Positions 1 through 5,364 of a stretch of 5,364 nt of DNA are shown one piece after another. This DNA is from UMGS1484 sp045661365 (GTDB lineage Bacteria > Bacillota > Clostridia > Oscillospirales > Acutalibacteraceae). Position 1 is the first letter of the stretch. Each line of letters begins with the position of its first letter. The notes beneath the pieces are model-generated. The model saw nothing but the letters and a program-made list of their open reading frames with translations, had not been told where the DNA came from and made no database searches. The position numbers were made by a program, and so were the translations under genes. The stretch is taken from positions 1-5,364 of the forward strand of contig JAZRFL010000119.1 in NCBI GenBank assembly GCA_045661365.1. The letters are read 5' to 3'.

Positions 1-1
1 T

Positions 2-2350
2 CCCGTTTCGGTAGAAGAACTTTGCGATAAAATGGTCATGGCAGGCTTTGAAGTCGAAGAAATCGTTGATCTTTCTCAAACCATGAGCAACGTCATTACC
101 GGCAAAATCGTAAAGTTGGAAAAGCATCCCGATGCTGACAAATTGCAAATCTGCCAAATCGACGTTGGTGGCGACGAACTCATTCAAATCGTTACCGGTG
201 CTTCCAATGTGTTTGAAGGTGCCGTTGTTCCCGTTGCCATGCACGACTCCCATTTACCCAATGGCATGCACATAAAAAAAGGTAAATTACGCGGCATTCC
301 TTCTAACGGAATGCTTTGCTCCGGTGAAGAGCTTTGTATCAAAGAATCCGATTATCCGGGCGCAGAAGTTTACGGCATTTTGATTCTTAAAGAAGGCACT
401 CAGATTGGTGTTGATATGCGTGATATTCTGCATCTCAACGATTATGTCATTGATTTTAAAATCACTGCCAATCGCCCTGATTGCCAAAGCGTTCTTGGGG
501 TCGCCCGTGAAGTGGCGGTAGTATTGGGCACCGAATTTAAAATGCCTCAACCCAAATACGAAACCAAAGGTGGCAACGTAAACGACCTAATTTCGGTAGA
601 AGTAAAAGATTACGACCTTTGCGCTCGTTACATCGGTCGTTGCGTTAACAATCTGCGTGTCAAAGAATCCCCCGAATGGCTGAAATTGTGTTTGCGCGCC
701 GCAGGCATGCGTCCCATTAACAACATCGTTGATATCACCAACTTTGTTATGTTAGAAACCGGTCAACCTATGCACGCGTTTGACCGCCGTGACATTACAG
801 GTAACCAAATCATTGTTCGTCGCGCACAAAACGGTGAACAAATTACTACTTTGGATGAAAAAGAACACACCCTGAACGATACTATGTTGGTCATTGCCGA
901 CGGTGAAAAACCCTCTTGCCTTGCAGGTATTATGGGTGGTCTGAATAGTGAAATCAAAGAAGACACCAACGAACTGTTTTTGGAATCTGCCCGTTTTCGT
1001 CGGGACAACGTTCGCAAAACGGCACGCGCCTTAGGCATTCGCACCGAATCCAGCGCCCGTTTTGAAAAAGGGATTGACGTATTCCGCAGCGAATACGCTA
1101 TGGAACGTGCCTTGCAATTGATTTATGATTTAGATGCCGGTGACATTGTTGACGGTACCATTGATTGCAACAACGGGTTGCCTGAAACTCGTACCATTAC
1201 CGTTTCTGCACAAAGCATTAACGATTTGTTGGGCGTAGAAGTCCCCTTTGACAAAATGGTGGAAATTCTTAATTCTTTGGAATTGGAAACAACCTTAACC
1301 GATGGTATGCTCACCTGCAAAATCCCCACTTTCCGTGAAGACATTGAAGGCAGAGCCGACCTCGCTGAAGAAGTGATGCGTATTTATGGTTATGACCACA
1401 TTGTTGGTCGCCCCATGCGCGGTGCTGTTATTCGCGGTGACGTTTTGCCCACCAGAAAAGCCGATGACAAAGTCAAAGTTTTGCTTTGTGGCAATGGTAT
1501 GCACGAAATCACCACCTATTCTTTCTTCGGTAGTAAAGCCATTGACGTACTCAACCTTGCCAAAGAAGATGTTCGCCGCAATGCTATCGTCATTCGCAAT
1601 CCTTTAGGTGATGAATACTCCACCATGCGAACCCAATTGGTCGCCAGCATGTTATCTGTTATGGCAACCAATATTAGTCGCAAAAATCCCGACAGTCGCT
1701 TTTTTGAACTAAGCCGCATTTATTTGCCCAAAGCTTTACCCCTAACCGAGCAGCCGGAAGAACGTGCCACCTTGTGCATTGGATTGTATGGGCAAAATGA
1801 AGATTTTTTCACCCTAAAAGGCATGGTAGAACAAGTGCTTGATCTGTTTGGCATTAAGGCTGATTACGCAAAATCATCGGAACCCTACTATCACCCCGGT
1901 CGTCAAGCTTTTGCCGAATACAACGGCGTACAAATTGCAAAATTGGGTGAAATCCATCCTGCAACCGCCGACGCTGTAGGAATCGACCAAAAAGTATACG
2001 TAGCCGAAATCAATATGGCCTCGTTGTACACCATTGAAAAAGAACCGATTATCTATCGTCCCATTTCTCAATTCCCTGCCATCACCCGTGATATCGCTTT
2101 AATTTGTGATCGCACCACTCCGGTAGCAACATTGGAAAAAGCAATTGCATCGGTAGGTAGTAAATTGATCCAAAGCATCCGTTTGTTCGACGTTTACGAA
2201 GGCAATCAAATTGATGCAGATAAAAAGAGCGTTGCTTATTCTATCATTTTGCAATCTGACACCAAGACGTTAACCGATGAGGAATGCAATGCAGTCATGA
2301 ATAAGGTGTTCCGCGCGTTGGAGCAAGTCGGTGCTCATTTAAGAACCTAA
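2..2350 (+). CDS. pheT: Phenylalanyl-tRNA synthetase beta subunit, 5'-truncated by window edge
   Basis: PheT is the beta subunit of the cytoplasmic alpha2-beta2 enzyme that charges tRNA-Phe with phenylalanine. The reading frame is open from base 2, and the residues before the first internal Met (PVSVEELCDKM) match the usual PheT N-terminus, so the true start lies just outside the window. The 782 visible residues suggest that only about 15 are missing. Visible domains, in fragment numbering: an EMAP/OB-type tRNA-binding domain at about 34-150 (KLEKHPDADKLQICQIDVG, then NGMLCSGEEL); the B3/B4 editing region at about 210-375 (RPINNIVDITNFVMLETGQP, and ESARF with downstream RTESSARFEKG); a B5 domain at about 397-467 (IPTFREDIEGRADLAEEV then GYDHI); the catalytic-like core at about 475-675 (IRNPLGDEYSTMRT); and a C-terminal FDX-ACB anticodon-binding domain at about 687-781 (QFPAITRDIAL). 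There is no internal stop or frameshift. pheS is expected directly upstream, but it is outside the window. No clear terminator follows the stop codon. Confidence 0.97.
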   Translation, partial: PVSVEELCDKMVMAGFEVEEIVDLSQTMSNVITGKIVKLEKHPDADKLQICQIDVGGDELIQIVTGASNVFEGAVVPVAMHDSHLPNGMHIKKGKLRGIPSNGMLCSGEELCIKESDYPGAEVYGILILKEGTQIGVDMRDILHLNDYVIDFKITANRPDCQSVLGVAREVAVVLGTEFKMPQPKYETKGGNVNDLISVEVKDYDLCARYIGRCVNNLRVKESPEWLKLCLRAAGMRPINNIVDITNFVMLETGQPMHAFDRRDITGNQIIVRRAQNGEQITTLDEKEHTLNDTMLVIADGEKPSCLAGIMGGLNSEIKEDTNELFLESARFRRDNVRKTARALGIRTESSARFEKGIDVFRSEYAMERALQLIYDLDAGDIVDGTIDCNNGLPETRTITVSAQSINDLLGVEVPFDKMVEILNSLELETTLTDGMLTCKIPTFREDIEGRADLAEEVMRIYGYDHIVGRPMRGAVIRGDVLPTRKADDKVKVLLCGNGMHEITTYSFFGSKAIDVLNLAKEDVRRNAIVIRNPLGDEYSTMRTQLVASMLSVMATNISRKNPDSRFFELSRIYLPKALPLTEQPEERATLCIGLYGQNEDFFTLKGMVEQVLDLFGIKADYAKSSEPYYHPGRQAFAEYNGVQIAKLGEIHPATADAVGIDQKVYVAEINMASLYTIEKEPIIYRPISQFPAITRDIALICDRTTPVATLEKAIASVGSKLIQSIRLFDVYEGNQIDADKKSVAYSIILQSDTKTLTDEECNAVMNKVFRALEQVGAHLRT

Positions 2351-2359
2351 AAATTTTTC

Positions 2360-2388
2360 TTGCTATTTCCTGCAGCATCATGTATAAT
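2360..2388 (+). promoter_or_regulatory. Sigma-A-type promoter upstream of ireB
   Basis: The sequence shows TTGCTA at 2360-2365 (4 of 6 matches to TTGACA), a 17-nt spacer, and a perfect TATAAT at 2383-2388. Transcription would begin near 2394-2396, about 25 nt before the TTG start at 2420. This would let ireB and the next gene be transcribed independently of pheT. The prediction rests on motif matches and placement only. Confidence 0.75.
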
Positions 2389-2406
2389 ACTTTTATCATA
2401 GTTTAT

Positions 2407-2411
2407 GGAGG
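2407..2411 (+). promoter_or_regulatory. Ribosome binding site that fixes the ireB start at TTG
   Basis: GGAGG at 2407-2411 (extended GGAGGTG) lies 8 nt before the in-frame TTG at 2420. It overlaps the alternative ATG at 2405, so it could not serve that codon. The ATG has only AT-rich sequence without a Shine-Dalgarno motif in front of it, and it would sit about 10 nt from the predicted transcription start. The TTG is therefore the better start. Confidence 0.8.
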
Positions 2412-2419
2412 TGGGTTCC

Positions 2420-2665
2420 TTGAACGATAGAACCTTAACATTTTCGATCCCCAACGATCATGAAAACGAAATGAAGCGTACCTTACAAGCGGTATACGAT
2501 GCTTTGACCGAAAAGGGATATAACCCAATTAACCAAATTGTAGGTTACATTCTTTCCGAAGAACCCACTTACATTACAACCCATAAAAATGCCCGAAGCA
2601 TGATACGTCACATTGACCGTGATGAATTGCTCCAGGAATTAGTCAAAAACTATTTATCCCGTTAA
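2420..2665 (+). CDS. ireB: IreB-family regulatory phosphoprotein (UPF0297/DUF965)
   Basis: This 81-residue soluble protein belongs to the IreB/YrzL family. The family signature KGYNPINQIVGY lies at residues 32-43, followed by a helical C-terminal half (NARSMIRHIDRDELLQELV). In Enterococcus faecalis, IreB is a substrate of the PASTA kinase IreK and a negative regulator of cephalosporin resistance, phosphorylated on N-terminal threonines. Here the N-terminus MNDRTLTF carries T5 and T7, and T5 appears to align with one of those threonines. That is by-eye alignment. I chose the TTG start because GGAGG ends 8 nt upstream; starting at ATG 2405 would add five residues that do not look like the family. 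In many Bacillota ireB is followed by ruvX (yqgF), but here a different small gene follows after 12 nt. Family assignment is firm; the pathway role is by homology. Confidence 0.93.
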   Translation: MNDRTLTFSIPNDHENEMKRTLQAVYDALTEKGYNPINQIVGYILSEEPTYITTHKNARSMIRHIDRDELLQELVKNYLSR

Positions 2666-2677
2666 GGAGGTAGCTCC

Positions 2678-2965
2678 ATGGCTGAAAACAAAGAGTTTTT
2701 AACCTACAAAGGTCATCCATTGGTTCGTTGCGGTGATACCTTGTATTATGGTAGCATGGCTGACAAATACATTGTTATGATGAAAATCCTCAGCACTAAA
2801 AAGGTAAAAGATTTAGATGTTGCTGAAAAGGTTTTGATCCAGTTGATGTATACGGATGACGAAATGCGTGCTAAGGATCGTATTGTAAAAACCAGCGAAA
2901 AAGAAGGCCTTTACAACGCAATGGACTTAGGCGCCATTTGGTTGGAACGCGCATTACGCGACTAA
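2678..2965 (+). CDS. Conserved-looking 95-residue protein of unknown function, co-transcribed with ireB
   Basis: The function is not recognised. The gene has an excellent ribosome binding site: AAGGAGG at 2664-2670 overlaps the ireB stop codon and lies 7 nt before the ATG. With only 12 nt between the genes and a terminator right after, ireB and this gene probably form one two-gene transcript. The protein is soluble and charged, with no signal peptide or membrane segment. Residues about 8-35 alternate in a beta-strand-like way (YKGHPLVRCGDTLYYG). Residues about 40-95 look mostly helical and rich in Lys, Asp and Glu, ending in AIWLERALRD. There is a single Cys at residue 18, and no recognisable catalytic or metal-binding motif. 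From memory, similar small proteins occur in gut Oscillospirales and Lachnospirales as hypothetical proteins; I could not check this. It could be a cytosolic adaptor or regulator, but nothing in the sequence proves that. Confidence 0.88.
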   Translation: MAENKEFLTYKGHPLVRCGDTLYYGSMADKYIVMMKILSTKKVKDLDVAEKVLIQLMYTDDEMRAKDRIVKTSEKEGLYNAMDLGAIWLERALRD

Positions 2966-2973
2966 ACTAAAAC

Positions 2974-3013
2974 AAAACGGTAGTACCAAACAGGTGCTAC
3001 CGTTTTTTCTTTT
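2974..3013. terminator. Bidirectional intrinsic terminator between convergent genes
   Basis: A 14-bp stem pairs 2974-2987 with 2993-3006 around the 5-nt loop AAACA, with one T-G wobble (2984/2996). The core is ACGGTAG against CTACCGT. On the plus strand the T-run at 3003-3008, followed by CTTTT, completes a rho-independent terminator 8 nt after the 95-residue gene. On the minus strand the stem is flanked by AAAACGG and then TTTTGTTTTAG, so it can also stop transcripts of the convergent gene, whose stop codon (3012-3014) sits inside the T-tract. Confidence 0.92.
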
Positions 3014-3806
3014 AGTTCTCTTCATTACAAGGCATACAGGATGATGATTCGTTTTCACAGAATTCTCGCGGAGGAAAGAATTCATCAAGAGGAAACTGAA
3101 TACGATTAAACATCTCGCAAGGATCGTCTGTAGTTGTAATACATTCCTTGTCGGGAATGCAAAAATCATAAATTGGTACCAGCATTTGTACATTTCGTAC
3201 CAATTGAACTACCGTAAAAATCCCCAAAGTAACCCCAACAAACCGCTCTACCGTATCGATTGGTGCCAGCGTACCGCCAATTACATTTAGCACGGCAGCG
3301 GGAGCGTTGATTGTTTGTACACACTGGTCATCGATACAGGTGTTGACAGTGGCAGACAAAACAATGGGATCAACAGCTTGCACATAAGCCGTGGGAACAT
3401 TCGTTGTTGTGGGCAACGTACTTTCAGTTTCACTCAAGGAAGTTGCGCTGGAAAACACCTGTGCATTTCCTTCACTTCCGAACAATATCACCCGCTTGTT
3501 AAACGTAGCGATTCCATTTACCGTGGTTGGGACCGTAGTATCGGCAACATACAGATCCACCGAAACCAAAAAGTAAAAAACCATGTCAACAGAATAATAA
3601 CCGCGTTTAAATGTAACCGGCTCTACATCAACCAAAGTCGTTAATAATGTTGCCGAACGTGCTCGCACACCGATTGCTTGGTTGACTATCAACTGATCAT
3701 CGGGCGAAAAATAAAGTCTGAGATCTTCCAAGCAATCACGATCACAGCAAGAATCATACACACGTCCTGCATCAACACATACTGCTTCTTTAAATTGTTC
3801 AGCCAT
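3012..3806 (-). CDS. Cysteine-rich protein of unknown function, possible spore-surface component
   Basis: This complete 264-residue protein has 12 cysteines (10, 20, 21, 25, 157, 162, 216, 222, 230, 250, 257, 260) and no His or Trp. The cysteines sit in acidic clusters at the two ends and one central site: SCCDRDC, TCIDDQC, FCIPDKEC, and a C-terminal SCMPC. The N-terminal block at 18-33 (DSCCDRDCLEDLRLYF) is the most family-like segment. Residues about 40-115 look like a beta-rich domain, 119-146 is a Ser/Thr/Pro-rich low-complexity linker, and 188-203 is a hydrophobic stretch too short and interrupted to call a membrane helix. There is no signal peptide. AGGAGG at 3815-3820 (reverse strand) lies 8 nt before the ATG, so the start is secure. 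From memory, similar uncharacterised proteins occur in spore-forming clostridia. A cross-linked coat or exosporium role fits the cysteine pattern and a possible sigma-K promoter, but remains inference. Metal binding is the main alternative. Confidence 0.85.
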   Translation of the reverse strand: MAEQFKEAVCVDAGRVYDSCCDRDCLEDLRLYFSPDDQLIVNQAIGVRARSATLLTTLVDVEPVTFKRGYYSVDMVFYFLVSVDLYVADTTVPTTVNGIATFNKRVILFGSEGNAQVFSSATSLSETESTLPTTTNVPTAYVQAVDPIVLSATVNTCIDDQCVQTINAPAAVLNVIGGTLAPIDTVERFVGVTLGIFTVVQLVRNVQMLVPIYDFCIPDKECITTTDDPCEMFNRIQFPLDEFFPPREFCENESSSCMPCNEEN

Positions 3807-3847
3807 ACAAAAATCCTCCTACATTCATTTTTGGGGTGAAGGCTTAT

Positions 3848-3873
3848 GTTACACCGCTATGTTTCGGCGTCAC
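3848..3873 (-). other. Imperfect inverted repeat (leader hairpin candidate)
   Basis: On the minus strand the arm at 3873-3865 (GTGACGCCG) pairs with 3856-3848 (CGGTGTAAC) around an 8-nt loop. The 9-position stem has one G-A mismatch and one G-T wobble. No T-run follows on either strand, so it is not a standard terminator. If the sigma-K-like promoter is real, this hairpin would lie at the extreme 5' end of the Cys-rich gene's mRNA, where it could stabilise the message. Confidence 0.3.
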
Positions 3874-3876
3874 TAC

Positions 3877-3904
3877 CATACTATGAATTCGGAGGATAAT
3901 TGTG
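3877..3904 (-). promoter_or_regulatory. Possible sigma-K-like promoter for the Cys-rich gene
   Basis: Read on the minus strand, CACA (3904-3901) matches the mACm -35 element of Bacillus sigma-K promoters. Sixteen nt after its AC comes CATAGTATG (3885-3877), which matches CATAnnnTa except for the last base. Transcription would begin near 3870, about 65 nt before the ATG. I see no convincing sigma-A promoter in this gap. These motifs are short and AT-rich, so chance is a real possibility, and readthrough from pcrA would also explain expression. Confidence 0.35.
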
Positions 3905-3906
3905 TA

Positions 3907-5364
3907 TTATTCTTTTTCTAATTTTGCGAATTTTTGCATTAATTTTTTTGTACCGACGGAATCAAAGGCAATGGTCAATAATACATCACCACCAACTGGA
4001 ACAGCCTGTACCACCAAGCCGACGCCAAATGCCTTGTGTTTCACGCGGTCCCCTACTTTTAAAGGAGAAACCGTAGAAGGCTGTTGTATCGAAGCAGAAT
4101 AGCCCGGTTTTGCACTACGGGACTGATTTGAGGAAGCGATTTGACCTGTAAACGAAGAAGACATGCCACTATCAGCACGAAAGAAAACTGAGCGTTCAGG
4201 TGGTAGACCCGCCTTGGTATGATCAACGCATTCCATAGGAATTTCTGCCACAAAACGAGATGGTCGATTTCGGTTGGTCATACCAAACAACAACCGTTGA
4301 AACGCATTGGTCAAATATAATTTTTGTTTGGCACGGGTAATGCCCACATACATCAGTCGTCGTTCTTCCTCAATTTCTTTGTCAGAGGAATATATTGATT
4401 GATTTCCGGGAAAAATCCCTTCTTCCATACCGGTAATAAATACCCTTGGAAACTCTAAACCTTTTGCGGCATGAAGAGTCATCATAACAACACAATCTTG
4501 ATCGGCGTTATAGTTATCAATATCGGTCATCAAAGAAACGCCGTCTAAAAAGTCATCCAGCGAAGGCTGTAAGCTCTCATTTTCATATTGAATCATGCTA
4601 CTGACCAATTCCTGGACATTTTCCTTACGTTCTTGACCTTCGTCTCCTTGTGCCAACAATGCCGCTAAATACCCGCTTTTTTCCAAAATAAATTCCAAAA
4701 CTTGATGAGGCAACATCTGTTCCGCTTCACTAATAGCAGAGCAAATGCAGTCAGAAAACTGTTTCAACTTTGTTGCCGATCTTTGCAACTGGGCATATTC
4801 ATCGCTATGACGAATCACATGAAACATAGAGACGCCCTGTTCAAAGGCAATGGAAGCGATTTTGTCAACCGTAGTAGTACCAATTCCCCTTTTAGGCTCG
4901 TTAATAATTCTACGCAACCGCAGATCATCGTTGGTGTTCACAACCAAGTGTAAATATGCCAAAGCATCTTTAATTTCTTTGCGATCATAAAACTTAAGAC
5001 CACCGATTACTCGGTAAGGAATCCCCGAACGAACAAAAGCGTTTTCAATATTACTTGATTGTGCATTCATACGATATAGAACAGCAAAATCCGAATACCG
5101 CTTACCTTGACCGACATGGCTCAGTACTTGCTCGGCAATATATCTGGCCTCACCGAACTCATCGGCTGCGGTGTAGCAAGTGATTTTTTCCCCTTCACCT
5201 GCGTCTGTCCAAAGATTTTTTTCCTTTTGGTATTTATTATGCTTAATCACCGCGTTGGCAGCTTCCAAAATTGTTTCAGTCGAACGATAATTTTGTTCTA
5301 AACGTACCGTTTGGGCTTCGGGATATTCTTCTTCAAAACTTAAAATATTTTCAATGGTAGCACC
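3907..5364 (-). CDS. pcrA: ATP-dependent 3'-5' DNA helicase PcrA/UvrD family, 5'-truncated by window edge
   Basis: PcrA is a superfamily 1A helicase that unwinds DNA during repair, plasmid rolling-circle replication and clearing of stalled RNA polymerase or RecA. The frame stays open to the right edge, giving 485 visible residues of an expected 720-750; the Walker A and B part lies outside. Visible, in fragment numbering: motif IV QNYRST at 24-29; a 2B-region block GGLKFYDRKEIKDALAYL at about 121-138; motif V TLHAAKGLEFP at 296-306; motif VI EERRLMYVGITRAK at 333-346 with its arginine finger; then a Ser-rich linker at about 390-435. A C-terminal Tudor-like domain at about 436-485 (VGDRVKHKAFGVGLV to KKLMQKFAKLE) is the segment that binds RNA polymerase in Bacillus PcrA. 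This C-terminal domain and motif set favour PcrA over Rep or RecB-like relatives. No Met-start need be sought: TTG at 5268 is an internal Leu. No clear terminator follows, and the next gene downstream is the Cys-rich one, 100 nt away. Confidence 0.95.
   Translation of the reverse strand, partial: GATIENILSFEEEYPEAQTVRLEQNYRSTETILEAANAVIKHNKYQKEKNLWTDAGEGEKITCYTAADEFGEARYIAEQVLSHVGQGKRYSDFAVLYRMNAQSSNIENAFVRSGIPYRVIGGLKFYDRKEIKDALAYLHLVVNTNDDLRLRRIINEPKRGIGTTTVDKIASIAFEQGVSMFHVIRHSDEYAQLQRSATKLKQFSDCICSAISEAEQMLPHQVLEFILEKSGYLAALLAQGDEGQERKENVQELVSSMIQYENESLQPSLDDFLDGVSLMTDIDNYNADQDCVVMMTLHAAKGLEFPRVFITGMEEGIFPGNQSIYSSDKEIEEERRLMYVGITRAKQKLYLTNAFQRLLFGMTNRNRPSRFVAEIPMECVDHTKAGLPPERSVFFRADSGMSSSFTGQIASSNQSRSAKPGYSASIQQPSTVSPLKVGDRVKHKAFGVGLVVQAVPVGGDVLLTIAFDSVGTKKLMQKFAKLEKE

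Noticed and set aside
287..550. Minus-strand open frame, 87 codons, inside pheT (others occur across pheT)
   Set aside because: pheT coding is unambiguous over its whole length; these opposite-strand frames are composition shadows.
2341..2362. AT-rich palindrome (AAAAATTTTT with flanking AAGAA and TTCTT) at the end of pheT
   Set aside because: It has no GC-containing stem and no room for a proper loop, so it is unlikely to terminate transcription.
3315..3644. Open frame on the plus strand, 109 codons, opposite the Cys-rich gene
   Set aside because: It is antisense to a well-supported gene with a strong ribosome binding site, and its translation (basic, Ser/Arg-rich, no motif) looks like a shadow.
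3848..3873. Inverted repeat considered as a pcrA terminator
   Set aside because: No T-run follows the stem on the minus strand (ATAAGCC follows), and the stem has a mismatch and a wobble.
3902..4102. Open frame on the plus strand, 66 codons, opposite the pcrA 3' end
   Set aside because: It lies over the conserved Tudor-like domain of pcrA, and its product resembles no family. The GGAGG at 3891-3895 before it is probably chance.
4702..4953. Open frame on the plus strand, 83 codons, inside pcrA
   Set aside because: It is antisense to conserved helicase sequence and has no recognisable protein features.
1..5364. CRISPR array, insertion sequence, toxin-antitoxin, phage or defence genes, tRNA or riboswitch
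   Set aside because: No regularly spaced repeats, transposase motifs, terminal inverted repeats or tRNA-like folds were seen by eye; almost all bases are covered by core genes.

Overview
The window looks like a piece of chromosome from a Gram-positive Clostridia-type bacterium (Bacillota). Three things point there: an IreB-family (UPF0297/DUF965) gene, which is largely a Bacillota family; strong AGGAGG-type ribosome binding sites; and moderately AT-rich housekeeping genes. The gene order, and a Cys-rich protein that I associate from memory with spore-forming clostridia, suggest Oscillospirales or a relative. That placement is inference, because no rRNA gene is present.

Left half, plus strand (1-3006). 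The window opens inside pheT, the phenylalanyl-tRNA synthetase beta subunit, which lacks only its first residues. A 69-nt gap after the pheT stop holds a good sigma-A promoter (TTGCTA-N17-TATAAT). It drives a small two-gene unit. The first gene is ireB, which most likely starts at TTG 2420 rather than ATG 2405; its family is a phosphoprotein substrate of the PASTA Ser/Thr kinase IreK/PrkC. The second is a 95-residue protein of unknown function, 12 nt further on. A strong intrinsic terminator (2974-3013) closes the unit.

Right half, minus strand (3012-5364). Reading leftwards, the C-terminal two thirds of a PcrA/UvrD-type superfamily 1 helicase enters from the right edge and ends at 3907. A 100-nt gap follows, with a possible sigma-K-like promoter and an imperfect hairpin. 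Then comes a 264-residue, 12-cysteine, His- and Trp-free protein. Its stop codon lies in the T-tract of the same terminator, so the two convergent units share one bidirectional terminator.

Most of the window is ordinary core-genome content: translation, replication/repair and a kinase-pathway regulator. I see no mobile element, CRISPR array, RNA gene or defence system. The parts most worth a second look are the two uncharacterised proteins: the 95-residue partner of ireB, and the Cys-rich protein with possible sporulation control.
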